DNA of 64,000 bases from Gambelia wislizenii (GCA_030847615.1 JAUMIR010000014.1:16344501-16408500), one strand, 5' to 3'; shown: positions 22,755 to 33,330, counted from the first letter of the stretch. Notes: generated by a model from the sequence alone, not told the origin. Translations and numbers: made by a program.

Positions 22755-23300
22755 TTTAGTGAATTGTGAAGATGTGCATACGGGCATCGGCAAGAGTGCC
22801 CCAATGTGCACTGGGCACTTCTGATATGCATTAGGCATATCTGGTGTACATCATGTGCTCCTGTTGCACTCCAGCACATTCCAGTGAAATGAAATCTGTT
22901 TGCTTGTTTCCAAATGTTTGCTTGTTTCCAAATGTTGGCCGAGATCCTGCAACACAGTCTACATATTGTAACTTTACAAAATCTGTAACAACATTGCAGA
23001 AACACAACAAACTCTTGTTAGTGAATTGCGAAGATGCACCTCTGGAGACTGGCAAGAGTGCTCCAATGTACATTGGGCACTTCAGATGTGCATTGGGCAT
23101 TTCTGATCATATCTCCTGTTGTGTTCTGGCACTTCCTAGCTGGTGTCCAGATGCACATCAGGGAATGCTTGGATGTGCCATTGCACATCATGCCCTGGTG
23201 CATCAGTCACCCCACTAGCTTTCCCTTGCACAATGGATGTTGTAAAATCACAGCAGTGCCTCCATGAAAATGGACATTGTGAAACCACTCAATTCAATTT
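22755..23300 (+). repeat. U1 dispersed repeat, two partial copies in a row
   Basis: Two copies in the same direction each start at GTGAATTG(T/C)GAAGATG (22760 and 23024) and carry 20-bp-like units such as TGATATGCATTAGGCATATC and AGATGTGCATTGGGCATTTC. The second continues to GGACATTGTGAAACCAC. The pre-unit sequence (CAACATTGCAGAAACACAAC) precedes the second copy. Confidence 0.75.
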
Positions 23301-23408
23301 GTGCACAAGTAAGACCAGTGGTTAGTGTAAGGCCTGGTGTCTCCTTTCTTGGGGATTGGAAGGTATATTGAGCATTTCCAATCTGTGGGCCATTATTTTG
23401 TTTTCCAT

Positions 23409-23452
23409 ATGTGTGTGTGTGTGTGTGTGTGTGTATAGACACACACACACAG
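23409..23452. repeat. (TG)n with adjoining (CA)n microsatellite
   Basis: TG units at 23409-23434, then ATAG, then CA units: a microsatellite able to pair with itself. Confidence 0.9.
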
Positions 23453-23779
23453 TACACTTATATAATTTTTCACTGCAAATTGATAGACAAATACCCAAAC
23501 CATCACAAAAGATGATGGTTGGGGTCCCCTTTCCGACTGCTGTCCCATGCTACAAAAACTAGAAAATGGCTGGTTTTTTTCATCAAAACCTGAAAACAGA
23601 TGTGACATGACACCACTTCCTGTTGGGCAGAGAGTCATGCTGTGACCCCATTGGGAGGAAAGGGCCCTCAGATGCAAGTAGCTCCACATCCCAGGCTGTG
23701 CCTTGTAATCCAGTTGCACCCATAATTCAGCCATTGATAAAATAAGAGTGGTTTAAAAGCAAACCATTTAAAAAGAACA

Positions 23780-24000
23780 ACAACAAACATAAGCAACACA
23801 GAAAAATGCTGTCAAGTGTAATTAGCTCTATATTACCATTCATCTTCTTCAGAAACTATTATATTCTTCCACACGGTCTCTTAAACTCATCAACAGTTTT
23901 ATCGTTCAACAAGGTTGTTAATTTGTCCATTTCAGCCATGTTGTAAAGTTTTAAAGTCCATTCTCCCCAAAATTATAACAAAAGTAGGATTAGTTAAGGG
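23780..24000 (-). mobile_element. L1 ORF2 remnant (minus strand)
   Basis: AACAAGGTTGTTAATTTGTC and CATTTCAGCCATGTTGTAAA resemble the same region of the minus-strand L1 at 32480-32520 (LNNMMNMNKLTALL). Short and diverged. Confidence 0.45.
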
Positions 24001-24160
24001 TTCATAGACCAAGAAAGTTTTTACCACGTCTTAGCTGATGCTAAGTTGGAATCTAATTGTAGGTCGTTTAGTTTTGTTATGTTTAGTTGTATGGGTTAGA
24101 GTAGAAAGGAGGGTTAGAATAGGAATGGGGATTTGTGTCTGTTTTTATGTTTATGTTATA

Positions 24161-24380
24161 CAGGTCAACCTCTGTATCCATGGATTTGGTATCCACAATT
24201 TCACTTATCCAAATATGTTCATTCTAGGCATTTCTAGGTCCTCCAATGAGATTCTATGGTCAACTTCCAGCATTCATCTCATTGAAAATACAGTAATAGG
24301 GTTCCCTATTAACCTAGGTTTCAGGTCTCCACAGAACAGTCTTGGAACATATCCCCCATGTATACAGGGGTCGATCTCTG
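24161..24380. mobile_element. T3 Tigger-like element
   Basis: CAGGTCAACCTCTGTATCC at the left, inverted TACAGGGGTCGATCTCTG at the right, TA on the left flank. It lies inside an L1-like 3' UTR that resumes at 24381 and ends with GTTCAATAAATATAG. Confidence 0.75.
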
Positions 24381-24450
24381 TTATGTATTGTTTTTACCCT
24401 TGTATGCTTTTTAGACTATAAAAATTAAGTGTTCAATAAATATAGTTTCC
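24381..24450 (+). mobile_element. L1-like 3' end
   Basis: Contains CAATAAATATAG preceded by AT-rich 3' UTR, continuous with 24010-24160 when the T3 element is removed. Confidence 0.4.
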
Positions 24451-24464
24451 AAGAAGAAGAAGTT

Positions 24465-24528
24465 GTTGTTAATGGGGCTGCCATAAGTCGACGGGTGACT
24501 TGAAGGCCTGCCTGCACACACACACACA
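24465..24528 (+). mobile_element. Sauria SINE/BovB tail fragment
   Basis: GCTGCCATAAGTCGACGGGT and GACTTGAAGGCCTGCC followed by (CA)n: the SINE tail only. Confidence 0.6.
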
Positions 24529-24840
24529 ATAGCAGCAGTTGTAACTCATGGAGGAATCAGGGTGGAGAGAAGTGCGATATTAGTCCTGTCCTTCACAGCT
24601 GAAGTAACACACAAGGCCATTTAATTACCCTCTCTATGCGAACATTAAGACCAGGGTTTAGAATTACCCAGGCTCACCACACAATGTACAATGCAGAGGG
24701 GCCGCCTGCCTGAAATGAAGAAATCTAAGAGGCATTTGGAAGCCAGGGCAGCATTGGGGGAAGTTACTTTGTGAGGGAAGCTAAAATCCCCTGCAAATCT
24801 CCCCCAAAGTAACTTTCCCAATCTCTGAGTTGGAACCTGA
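24529..24840. other. Repeat-poor non-coding stretch
   Basis: No open frame and no repeat ends recognised. Contains an inverted match of about 20 bp, GGGGGAAGTTACTTTG (24756) with CAAAGTAACTTTCCC (24796). Confidence 0.35.
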
Positions 24841-25072
24841 AACTTACAGGGGCCCATTCTCACCGTACACAATTAAAGTGCCATGATTCCATTTTATCTG
24901 CTACAGCTCCATCCTATGGAATCCTGGGATTTGCAGTTTGGTGAGGTGCTATTGCTGAGAATTCTAAATGACCCCTTCCTAAACTACAACTCTCAGGAAT
25001 CCATAGGATGAAATCATGGCGGTGAAAATGGAATCATAGTGGTATAATTCTGTAGCATAAATGGGTCCCAAG
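24840..25072. mobile_element. Palindromic MITE-like element
   Basis: The left half has CATCCTATGGAATCCTGGGA and the right half CAGGAATCCATAGGATGAAA, an inverted pair. The outer ends GGGGCCCATTCTCACCGTAC and its partner near 25065 are also inverted. Related to 854-1055. Confidence 0.7.
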
Positions 25073-25240
25073 CTGATCTGCAGAAGGCACACCCATGGAG
25101 GAGTTCTGTGATGTTTCTTTCTTTCTATGTATGTATATTTTATTCAGATCTCATGCTTACAAAGAAACTTCACATCATTCCATCCAATAATTCATATTGT
25201 ACCATATCATAACATATCATTCCATTCCATAAGTCATATA

Positions 25241-25470
25241 CGGTTGTCCCTTCATATTCGCTGGGGTTTGGTTCCAAGACCCCCCGTGGATACCAAAATC
25301 CGTGAATACTCAAATCCCATTATATGTAATGGCATAACAAAATGGTGTCCTTTATATAAGATGGCAAAATGAAAGTTTGCTTTTTGGATTATTCTTTTTT
25401 AAAGAATATTTTCAAGCCATGAATACTTAAATCTGTGGATACCAAATCCGTGGATATGGAGGGACAACTG
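25241..25470. mobile_element. T1 Tigger-like element, TA flanks
   Basis: CGGTTGTCCCTTCATATTCG ... GGATATGGAGGGACAACTG with TA on both sides. 230 bp, inverse orientation to 12752-12981. Confidence 0.88.
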
Positions 25471-25499
25471 TATTTCTATTTTCTCCTAATTACTATCCA

Positions 25500-26130
25500 T
25501 TCTATGAATTATTAAGTTATAGTCATTTTCCGCATCCACTATATATTTACTGTATGATCTCAATTACAAATATATCTTCTCTTCACTTTTGCCTTCCGCA
25601 TGATTACCAATATTTTAAAGTGGCTCTGATTCCATCTGGACCTCACCAGTATAAATGCAGTCCAAATTGGTCTCCCAGCTTCTTCGGGAGGGTTTTACTG
25701 GTTGGTTTCCTCAGTGCGTCTTCTCAATCCAGTAAGCTTTTTATTCCAGCTGAAAGAACTGGGACGGTCTGACCCACCATCAGCAAGGAACAGACGGGTA
25801 ACCTGAGATGGGTGAAAAAGAAGAGAAAACAAGAGAGGCCAAATGGAGACTGATGTGTCCAAAAAGAGCCACTAATCCAGCGGGATCACCCCTCTTGCTG
25901 TTTCCAGGCAGGTGGAAACCTGACAACCTGGCTTGTAAACAGCGCAATGGGAACAGAGTGGAAATTAGCTTCCAACCATTGTCTGTTTCGGCTGGGTGGG
26001 GGGCACACCTTACATGTGGACCTTTAAGTGACCTCTGTAGCTCCACATCCCTTTGCAAAAGGGGGGAGAAGCATAGGGAAAATGCAGTAACAAGAAAAAC
26101 ACACTCAAATGCCAAATGAAGGCTAAAAAT
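25500..26130. other. Non-coding, nothing recognised
   Basis: Frames at 25780-26115 (-) and 25808-26119 (+) overlap each other on opposite strands and match no family I know. Treated as chance frames. Confidence 0.35.
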
Positions 26131-26139
26131 TCAGAATAA

Positions 26140-26352
26140 GTCAGCCCTCTGTAGTCACGGGTTTGGCATCCATGGATTCTACCATCCATGGCTTAGAAAT
26201 ATTCCCCAAAAAATAAATTCCAAAGAACAAACCTTGGTTTTGCCATTTTAAATAAGGCAATTACTATGCCATTGTATATAATGGGACTTAAGCATCCGTG
26301 GATTTAGGTATCCATGGGGGTCCTGGAACCAAACCCCAGTGGATATCAAGTA
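26140..26352. mobile_element. T1 Tigger-like element, diverged
   Basis: GTCAGCCCTCTGTAGTCACG and GGCATCCATGGATTC on the left; GTATCCATGGGGGTCCTGGA on the right, as in other T1 copies. Confidence 0.7.
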
Positions 26353-27065
26353 CAAGCACAACAAATATGGCTAAAATAAGGACTGGAATCCCATTGGTGT
26401 CTTATGCACATGTATGTTTCCCTGCAGAAGCAGTTGGTCCTTTCGGTCCGATGCCAAACAGCCACATTCAGTTCCCGGTTGCAGAAGCGCAGTTATGCAC
26501 ATGGTGCTAGTGTGCATGGATGTACGCACATGTGCGTTGAGTTGTGTGTTCAGTTCAATATTTGGTGTCTTCTCCAGTTGCACAATGTTGCCATTCAGCA
26601 CATGAGAAATGTAGCACAAGTAATGCATACCTCTGCATGTGGAGATTTACATGACACAACTCTGATGTAGGATTTGAAACAATACAAAATTTAGGGTAAA
26701 AATTCAAATGTAATAAATATTAGTGTAGAATGGGTAAAACAAGGTCTCTCTCTTTCTCTTGTCTCGCCCTCTTTCAGATTTCTGTATGGTACATAGATGA
26801 ACCATTGTTGTGTTTTAAGCTACAAGGCTTTCTTGGCACTTGTATAGAAGGCCAGGACTATCGAATGTGTGGCATCGGGGCCACATGGACCTCCTGAGGC
26901 TATTTTTGAGGCCCCGGACCTCCTCTTCCAGATATCTCAGTTTCCCTCTTTTCTAGCAGAAGTTGAATTTCCTTTCCTGAAATCTGTTAACACTGTACGG
27001 TTATGCTACTTTGATGTCACTTTAACATTCATGGTTCCCTTTTAGAGAATCCTGAGATTTGTAGT

Positions 27066-27300
27066 TTGGTAAGAGACACAGAGTGGTATAGTGGTTTGAG
27101 CACTGGACTACAACTCTGGAGAGCAGGGTTCGAAGCCCAGCTTGGCCATGGAAACCCTATGGGTGATTCTGGACAAGTACTAATCTCTCAGCCTCAGAGG
27201 AAGGGAAACCTCCTCTGAACAAATTTTGTCAAGAAAAACCCATGATAGGTTCACCTTAGGTCACCATAAGCCAGAAACTACTCAAAGGCACACTACAATA
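27066..27300 (+). mobile_element. Sauria-type SINE
   Basis: GAGTGGTATAGTGGTTTGAG, CAGGGTTCGAAGCCC, AAAACCCATGATAGGTTCAC and AGGTCACCATAAGCCAGAAA in the expected order. Confidence 0.85.
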
Positions 27301-27596
27301 AAGGGACTTAAAATTCACTGACTAGAGGGCACCAATGTGCAAAGCACATCCACGTTCAATGTGCAATATGCATCCATATACATTGGGCACACATGTGCAA
27401 TGCACCTGCATATTTATTCAGTGCATCTCACTGCACCATGGAGGCACACGAATAACAACAACAACAAGTTCAGCCTCTTCTGTAGGAGAATGTATACCTA
27501 TGTGCAAGAAACCACAGGCTTCCAGCCAAGGTATCTGCAAAATAGCTGTAAGAACGGTGAATGAACCTTGATGTTCTGCTGGAATTAACAAAAATA

Positions 27597-27816
27597 CAGT
27601 TGTCCCCCTGTATCCCCGGATTTGGTATCCACGGATTGAAAATATTTTTTTAAAAATAATAATCCAAAAAGCAAACCTTGATTTTGCCATCTTATATAAG
27701 GAACACCATTTTGCTATGCCGTTGCATATAATGGGACTTGAGTATTCACAGATTTTGGTATCCACGGGGGGGGGGGGTCCTGGAACCAAACCCCAGGAAA
27801 TATGAAGGGATAACTG
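27597..27816. mobile_element. T1 Tigger-like element, TA flanks
   Basis: CAGTTGTCCCCCTGTATCC ... GAAGGGATAACTG, TA at 27595-27596 and 27817-27818. Contains a nine-base G run. Confidence 0.87.
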
Positions 27817-27859
27817 TAGCCAAAATACAAACCAAGAAAACCACTGATAAACGCTTTCC

Positions 27860-28075
27860 TGTTTTTCTTTTCTTTTTTTATTGCTCAGATACTGTTTCCT
27901 TATTATTATATATTTGGTTGCAGTCAAAATATTTAATCTCATCATCTTGTTATTTTTGTTTTTATACAAATTTCCATCACTATGTTAGCGAAAAAGTTAA
28001 TATTAAAGAATATATTTTTAAAAGTTCATCCCATTATTATCTACATTTGAGTAATTTTTTTGAACTGATAAAAAT
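27860..28075 (-). mobile_element. Possible L1-like 3' remnant
   Basis: T-rich start and AT-rich body resemble a minus-strand poly-A element; no coding block confirms it. Confidence 0.3.
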
Positions 28076-28091
28076 GGCTTCAAAACCTTCA

Positions 28092-28148
28092 AAACCACAA
28101 ACGCCCTCGTGGTCTCTTCCAACTCTGCAATTCTATGATTCTATGAAG
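28092..28148 (+). mobile_element. CR1 3' tail fragment
   Basis: GTGGTCTCTTCCAACTCTGC then two ATTCTATG units. Confidence 0.75.
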
Positions 28149-28199
28149 CGGGGAAGAAAACAGAATGAAAAGAAAAATTGAGTAAAGGGAAAAGAATGT

Positions 28200-28826
28200 G
28201 GCAGCTAAAAAGGCCAATGCGATTTTGGGCTGCATCATTAGAAGTATAGTGTCTAGATCAAGGGAAGTAATAGTGCCGCTCTATTCTGCCTTGGTCAGAC
28301 CTCACCTAGAATACTGTGTCCAGTTCTGAGCACCACAATTCAAAAAGGATATGGACAAATTGGAGCGTGTCCAGAGAAGGGCAACTAAAATGGTGAAAGG
28401 TCTGGAAACCATGCCTTATGAGGAGAGACTTAGGGAGCTGGGTATGTTTAGCCTGGAAAAAAGACGGTTAAGGGGCGATATGATAGCCCTGTTTAAGTAT
28501 TTGAAGGGATGTCACGCTGAGGATGGAGCAAGCTTGTTTTCTGCTGCTCCAGAGACTGGAACACAGAGCAATGGATGCAAGCTCCAGGAACAGAGATTCC
28601 ACCTCAACATTAGGAGGAACCTTTTGACAGTAAGAGCTGTTCAGCAGTGGAACACACTCCCTCGGAGTGTGGTGGGGTCTCCTTCCTTGGAGGTCTTTAA
28701 ACAGAGGCCGGATGGCCATCTGTCAGGGATGCTTTGATTGGGTATTCCTGCATGGCAGGGGATTGGACTGGATGGCCCTTGGGGTCTCTTCCAACTCTGC
28801 AATTCTATGATTCTATGATTCTATAA
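28200..28826 (+). mobile_element. CR1 LINE, 3' part with open ORF2 end
   Basis: A 128-codon open frame at 28351-28737 ends naturally ([20 protein letters not shown] to [17 protein letters not shown]). It is followed by the 3' UTR and ATTCTATG tail. One of the least decayed CR1 pieces in the window. Confidence 0.93.
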
Positions 28827-29020
28827 GTATTTGAAGGGGTGTCACACTGAGGATGGAACAAGCTTGTTTTCTGCTGCTCCAGAGACTAGAACATGGAACA
28901 ATGGATGCAAGCTCCAGGAATAGAGATTCCACCTCAACATTAGGAGGAACGTTCAGATAGTAAGAGCTGTTCGGCAGTGGAACACACTCCCTCAGAGCGT
29001 GGTGAGGTCTCCTTCCTTCC
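28827..29020 (+). mobile_element. Second CR1 fragment abutting the first tail
   Basis: Begins exactly at the end of the preceding CR1 tail (AAGTATTTGAAGGGGTGTCAC) and repeats its ORF2 segment to GGTCTCCTTCC, without a tail of its own. Confidence 0.85.
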
Positions 29021-29075
29021 ATAGAATCATAGAGTTGGAAGAGACCACCAGGGCCATCCAGTCCAACCCTTTCTC
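29021..29075 (-). mobile_element. Inverted CR1 tail fragment
   Basis: ATAGAATCATAGAGTTGGAA and CCATCCAGTCCAACCC: a minus-strand CR1 3' end facing the + strand fragment. Confidence 0.8.
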
Positions 29076-29089
29076 TCTCTTTTTTTCTT

Positions 29090-29420
29090 TCTCTAACCAG
29101 TTATCACTGAAGTGGACTCAAGACCCCTTACCTCAAAGGAGAGGAACGAAAACAAACCCACCCACCCAGTTGCCACTGTCATAAAGCTGTACATCTATGA
29201 ATACAAGCCGGACCACCTGCCCCTCATTCCCCCTCTCCTCCAACCCTCCAGGGCGAAGCTTGTAAAAGTCTCCCTGTCAGCTGGAAGAGAGTAAATCACC
29301 CTTGACAGTTACATCTCCACAGAGCTGGTTAGCATTAACCGAACAATTTGGTGCCTAATGAAGCGTCAGGATGCCCAGGCAGGAGCAGAGGGCTCCTGGG
29401 AGAGCTGGGGGTGCCCCCTC
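29090..29420. promoter_or_regulatory. Repeat-poor island, candidate conserved non-coding element
   Basis: No repeat match or open frame. It contains TTGACAGTTACATC, GCATTAACCGAACAATT and GCCTAATGAAGCG, including TAAT-type homeodomain sites and a TGACAG (TALE-type) site. Regulatory function is inference only. Confidence 0.35.
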
Positions 29421-29731
29421 CCCACCCTTCCCCACCTCCCACCAGTGGGGACTCAATGGGATAGCGGCTTCTTGGGTTGAGGCAAGCGACAGAGTGGGAT
29501 GGGGCCCTGGGGCTGCCACATGGGGGGTGGCACAGGGATAGGCAGGCAAGGGAAGGTGGTAGGTATCAGCAGCCCCCTGTGACAACTCTGAACTCTCAGG
29601 AATGTGCCTGGTCATGTGGAAGGAAGGGCCATTCTGATCAGTGCCTGGGTTCAGGCCAGAGCTGCCAAGCTGGGGGTCCTTCTAGGATCTTACCCCTTTT
29701 AGGTTGCCCCAGGGCCTTTTGCTGAACATTT
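29421..29731. other. GC-rich non-coding stretch
   Basis: Opposite-strand chance frames (29355-29615 minus, 29477-29725 plus) overlap; no family likeness. Confidence 0.35.
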
Positions 29732-29756
29732 AGCACCCTGCCTTAGTCTTTCCTTC

Positions 29757-30057
29757 TTTCTCCCTCTCTGCTTTCATTCTTTCCTTTTTTAATTAGGTAT
29801 TTATATCCTGCTCTTCAGCCCCAAAGGTTATCAGAGCAGCTTACAATTTGTTTAAGCATTAGCAATTTACACATCTACACTGCATTAAGCAGCTTCCAAT
29901 GTGTGTTAGCTAATTGCCCCCATAAGCCGGGTACTCATTTTACCAACCTATGAAAGGATGGAAGGCTGAGTGAACCTTGGAGCCCGCTGGAATCGAACTT
30001 GCAACGTGGTGACTTGCAGGACTGGCATTTAACCACTGCGCCACCAGGACTTCCTAA
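29757..30057 (-). mobile_element. tRNA-derived SINE with L2-like tail, about 25-bp TSD
   Basis: On the minus strand the head reads GTCCTGGTGGCGCAGTGGTT ... GTTCGATTCCAGC, an A-box/B-box-like tRNA promoter, and the tail reads AAGCTGCTCTGATAACC to GGATATAAATACC. The segment 29732-29756 is repeated after the element (30058-30071 continued at 30403-30413), a LINE-type target duplication later broken by an M2 insertion. Confidence 0.85.
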
Positions 30058-30071
30058 AGCACCCTGCCTTA

Positions 30072-30399
30072 GGACTTTTTCGGATGCAGAAATATACTGC
30101 AAGCAGCCTCGTCGCATTGCAAGGCTGCTGGACTGCAGAGCGTCTGTTTCGTATGACGCTCGCCCCTGGCGGTACTGTTGCGGTACTGCGGGGAGAGTTG
30201 AGCGTCATATTTCCTTGATTTTTAAGCACGAAAGTTGATTGTGATTAAAAATCGAGGAAATATGATGGTCAACTCTCCCCGCGGTACCACAACAGTACTG
30301 CCAGGGGCGAGAGTCATACGAAACGGACGCTCTGCAGCGCAGCAGCCTCGCAACGCGATGAGGCTGCTTGCGGTATATTTCATGCATCCGAAAAAGTCC
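30072..30399. mobile_element. M2 foldback MITE, 328 bp, 3-bp TSD TTA
   Basis: Both halves are inverted copies over about 160 bp, beginning GGACTTTTTCGGATGCA on each strand. TTA is duplicated on both sides (30069-30071, 30400-30402). The pre-insertion sequence survives at 29732-29756 in the other copy of the SINE duplication, with a single TTA. Other M2 copies: 41808-42127, 52538-52872, 58185-58414. Confidence 0.92.
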
Positions 30400-30402
30400 T
30401 TA

Positions 30403-30500
30403 GTCTTTCCTTCCTTTCCTTCCTCTCTCCTCTTCTTTCCCTTTCCTTCTTCCCCTTCCTTTCCTTCCTGTATCCTTTCCCCCTCCTCCGTCCCTCCATC
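30403..30500. repeat. Pyrimidine-rich tract
   Basis: Irregular CCTT/TTCC low-complexity sequence. Confidence 0.8.
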
Positions 30501-30504
30501 CTGT

Positions 30505-30607
30505 AGGATATTTTCTTATATATATTGACCAGATTGCAGCAGAGCCCCGGTGCAACATGAGCTTCTGGTACAAAACAGGACATAAAACATGCAGGATGCT
30601 CCAGTAA
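30505..30607 (-). repeat. U5 dispersed repeat (partner 39465-39562, + strand)
   Basis: Minus strand: GCATGTTTTATGTCCTGTTT, TGTACCAGAAGCTCATGTTG and CAATATATATAAG, matching 39465-39562. Both copies keep a short frame CFMSCFVPEAHVA, but too short to claim a gene. Family unknown. Confidence 0.7.
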
Positions 30608-32880
30608 AGTTTTTTTTTTATTCATATTTTTTATCAAGTTACATAACATAACCGTTTAAGAAAGCATACATATTCAACATATCTCTCTGGCTTTTCTTCG
30701 CAAACGAAGATTCAGGAAGGACTCATCCCGCGCCTTCTGCAAGCGCGCTGATGACTAAAAAGGCCAATCCGAGATAAACAACTCCGGTTGCAAAAAGTGC
30801 AGCAGAAGGTCTCCTTGGGTGATGTTTTTGGGTTGTGATTCTTTCTGCGTTGTCGTTTCTCTTCAAGACTTGTTCGTCGTGAGTTCTCAAATAAGGCTGC
30901 AGCATTGTGGATAGTGCGTCTCCATGCCTCCCGATGTGAGGCCAGGGCGGACCACCGTTGGTGATCAATCTGGCCAAGCCTGAGATGTTGTTTCAGGGAG
31001 TCCTTGTATCGCTTTTTTGGAGCGCCCCTCCCACGCTGACCCGTGGCGAGTTCACCGTAGAGTAGTATTTTTGGGAGGCGATGGTCCTCCATCCTAGAAA
31101 CGTGACCTGCCCAGCGCAGCTGTGTTCTCAATATCATGGCCTCAATGCTGGTGATCCCTGCTTGCTCAAGGACAGCAACATTCATCACATAGTCAGTCCA
31201 GTGTATATTTAGGATTGTGCGTATACAGCGCTGATGAAAGCGCTCGAGGAGTCGTAGGTGGTGGCGATAGGTAACCCATGTTTCAGATCCATAAAGGAGG
31301 ATAGACAGTACGATGGCTCTATACACACTGATTTTTGTGCTTTGCCTCAGGTGTTTATTGCTCCAGACTCTTTTGTGAAGTTTTCCAAATGCACTATATG
31401 CCTTTGCTAATCTGTGATCGATCTCTTTGTCAATCTTGGCATCTGAGGAGATGATGCTTCCCAGGTAGGTGAACTGCTGAACGGACTTGAGCACTGATTT
31501 GCCGACGGCAATGTGGGGATGGTGGTGTTCGTCCTGTGGTGCAGGCTGGTAAAGAACTTCTGTTTTCTTCAGGTTGACTTCTAGCCCAAACAGCTCTGCA
31601 GCTGTTGCAAAGCAGGACGTTAGGCGCTGCAGAGCTGCTTCTGTGTGGGCAACAAGGGCAGCATCATCGGCGAAGAGCAGCTCACGGACTAGATAGTTTA
31701 GAGTCTTAGTGTGAGCCCTCAGACGGCTTAAGTTAAACAAGCTACCATCAGTACGGTAGCGTATATAGATGCCGTCGTCTTCTTCAAGCTCTGCCATAGC
31801 CCTTTGGAGCATCGTGCTAAAGAAGATTGTAAATAAAGTTGGTGCAAGAACACAACCTTGCTTCACTCCATTAGTTATTAGAAAGGGCTCTGAAAGAGCA
31901 TCGCCATATCTGACTTGACCACGCTGGCCCTCGTGTAGCAAGATAATCATTTTAAGGAATTTGGGGGGACATCCTAGTTTTTCCAGGATCTGCCACAGAC
32001 CTTTTCTACTTACAGTGTCAAAGGCTTTGGTGAGGTTCAACATATATTCTCATAGTATATGCAACTATCATATTACATTCCTAAAAAAATTTATATCGTT
32101 GATGTCGTTAGTGAAACTTAAACTTAATTTTTAGATCAAATTATATAATTGATATAACATAACATAAATGTTTCACTCTTAATTTTACCTCATCTTCTAT
32201 CTATTATTTTACATACTCTTCCAATTTGTTACCCCTTGAGTTTACCAGAGATCCTTTTTAACTTCTACAACCAAATGATGTCCTATTTGTTTCACAAACA
32301 TCATGCTTCTTCTAAACTTCTCGTATCTATGAGTCTGATTTGATCTGAATTCCTATTATATTCTGAGTAAGTAATTATTTACAGATCCAATTTATCCAAG
32401 GTTTTCCACTCCCCCCCCCAAAAAACTTTCTCTGGGAGCCCATTCTTTCTTAACTGAGCTGTCTGTTTTATCTTTTAGTAATGCTGTTAGCTTGTTCATG
32501 TTCATCATGTTCTTTAGTTTAATTATCCAATCTTCTATTGTAGAGAGTTCTTTCTTTTTCCATTTTGTGGCATATAACAGTCTTGCTGCTGATACCATGT
32601 ATAGAATTACCCTCCAGGAGCCTTTAGTAATTTTCAGTTTTAAATCCTCTACCATATTTAATAAATATATTTCTGGAGTTATTTGAAAATTGATATCTAG
32701 GATCTCACTTATCGTATTGTGTATTTTTTCCCCCAGTAGCTTTTAGTTGCTGGACAGGTCCACCAAATACAAAATAAAGTACCTTTGGCATTGTTGCATT
32801 TCCAGCAGTTCTTGTTTCCAGTTTTGTATACTTTGTCACTCTTTTCTGATATGAGATACCACCTATAAAAAACTATAGAA
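30608..32880 (-). mobile_element. L1 LINE 3' part, split by another retrotransposon
   Basis: Starts at 30608 with a T run (poly-A of the minus strand). After the 30683-32035 insertion it resumes and reaches the ORF2 C-terminus at 32392-32655 (KITKGSWRVILYMVSAARLL, TIEDWIIKLKNMMNMNKLTA). 5' end near 32880 is approximate. Confidence 0.7.
30683..32035 (-). mobile_element. Non-LTR retrotransposon copy with 440-codon open RT frame, 10-bp TSD
   Basis: TTCAACATAT is duplicated exactly at 30673-30682 and 32036-32045, inside an L1. The minus-strand frame (30712-32043, start codon supplied by the flank) reads without a stop. In order it shows RT motif A (KAFDTV, residues 6-11), motif B (KQGCVLAP, 61-68), motif C (FADD, 124-127), a long connection region, AGHVSRMEDHRLPK, and a C-terminal Cys415-x2-Cys418-x12-His431-x3-Cys435 finger. 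The upstream endonuclease and first RT motifs are missing by 5' truncation, so it is not autonomous. Encoded activity would be reverse transcription at a nicked target. Clade not assigned; it is neither CR1, L1 nor BovB by sequence. Confidence 0.92.
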
Positions 32881-33000
32881 AGGGTTGTAAAACACTAAAG
32901 CTTCTTGGAGCAAAGAGAGGCAAAGTGACCTCTGCATGCAAGCAGGAACTAAACACATATCAGGGACAGATCTGTAAACAAGTGTTGATGCTTCTTCACT

Positions 33001-33009
33001 TCCAACACC

Positions 33010-33053
<44 letters not shown>

Positions 33054-33240
33054 TCCATCCATCCTTCCTCTCCATTCCTCCCCCCCTTTTCTCTCCTTTT
33101 CTTCTTTCTTTTCCCCTTCCTTCCTTCTCCTTCCCTCTTTCTCCCTCCTTTTCTCTCTTCCCCCTCCCTTGCCACTTCTTTTCTTCTTCTCTTCCTTCTT
33201 CATTCTCCTCTCTTTTTCTTCCTTCTTCCCATTGTTCCTT
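33001..33240. repeat. (CTTT)n and pyrimidine-rich tract
   Basis: About 13 CTTT units from 33010 to 33054 followed by an irregular pyrimidine tract; a similar tract at 33330-33460. Confidence 0.92.
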
Positions 33241-33330
33241 CTGTTGAATTAACCATTTGTAAGCTACTCTGGCAGCTTTTGTGGCTGAAGAATGGGATAT
33301 AAATGCTCTAAATAAATAAATATGAATAAA
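33240..33330 (+). mobile_element. L2-like tail
   Basis: TTGTAAGCTACTCTGGCAGC, GGCTGAAGAATGGGATATAA and AAATAAATAAAT. Confidence 0.6.

Noticed and set aside
22354..22824. 156-codon + frame and its overlapping frames on both strands
   Set aside because: Generated by the 98-bp minisatellite and the (CTTT)n tract.
22795..23100. CRISPR-like array from regularly spaced 20-bp repeats
   Set aside because: Units are contiguous without spacers, diverged, and in a vertebrate genome; it is the U1 internal minisatellite.
25780..26119. Overlapping 103-111 codon frames on opposite strands
   Set aside because: No family likeness, no splice context; opposite-strand overlap is typical of chance.
32863..33302. 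Lysine/glutamate- or phenylalanine-rich frames
   Set aside because: Translations of (CTTT)n and pyrimidine-rich simple sequence.
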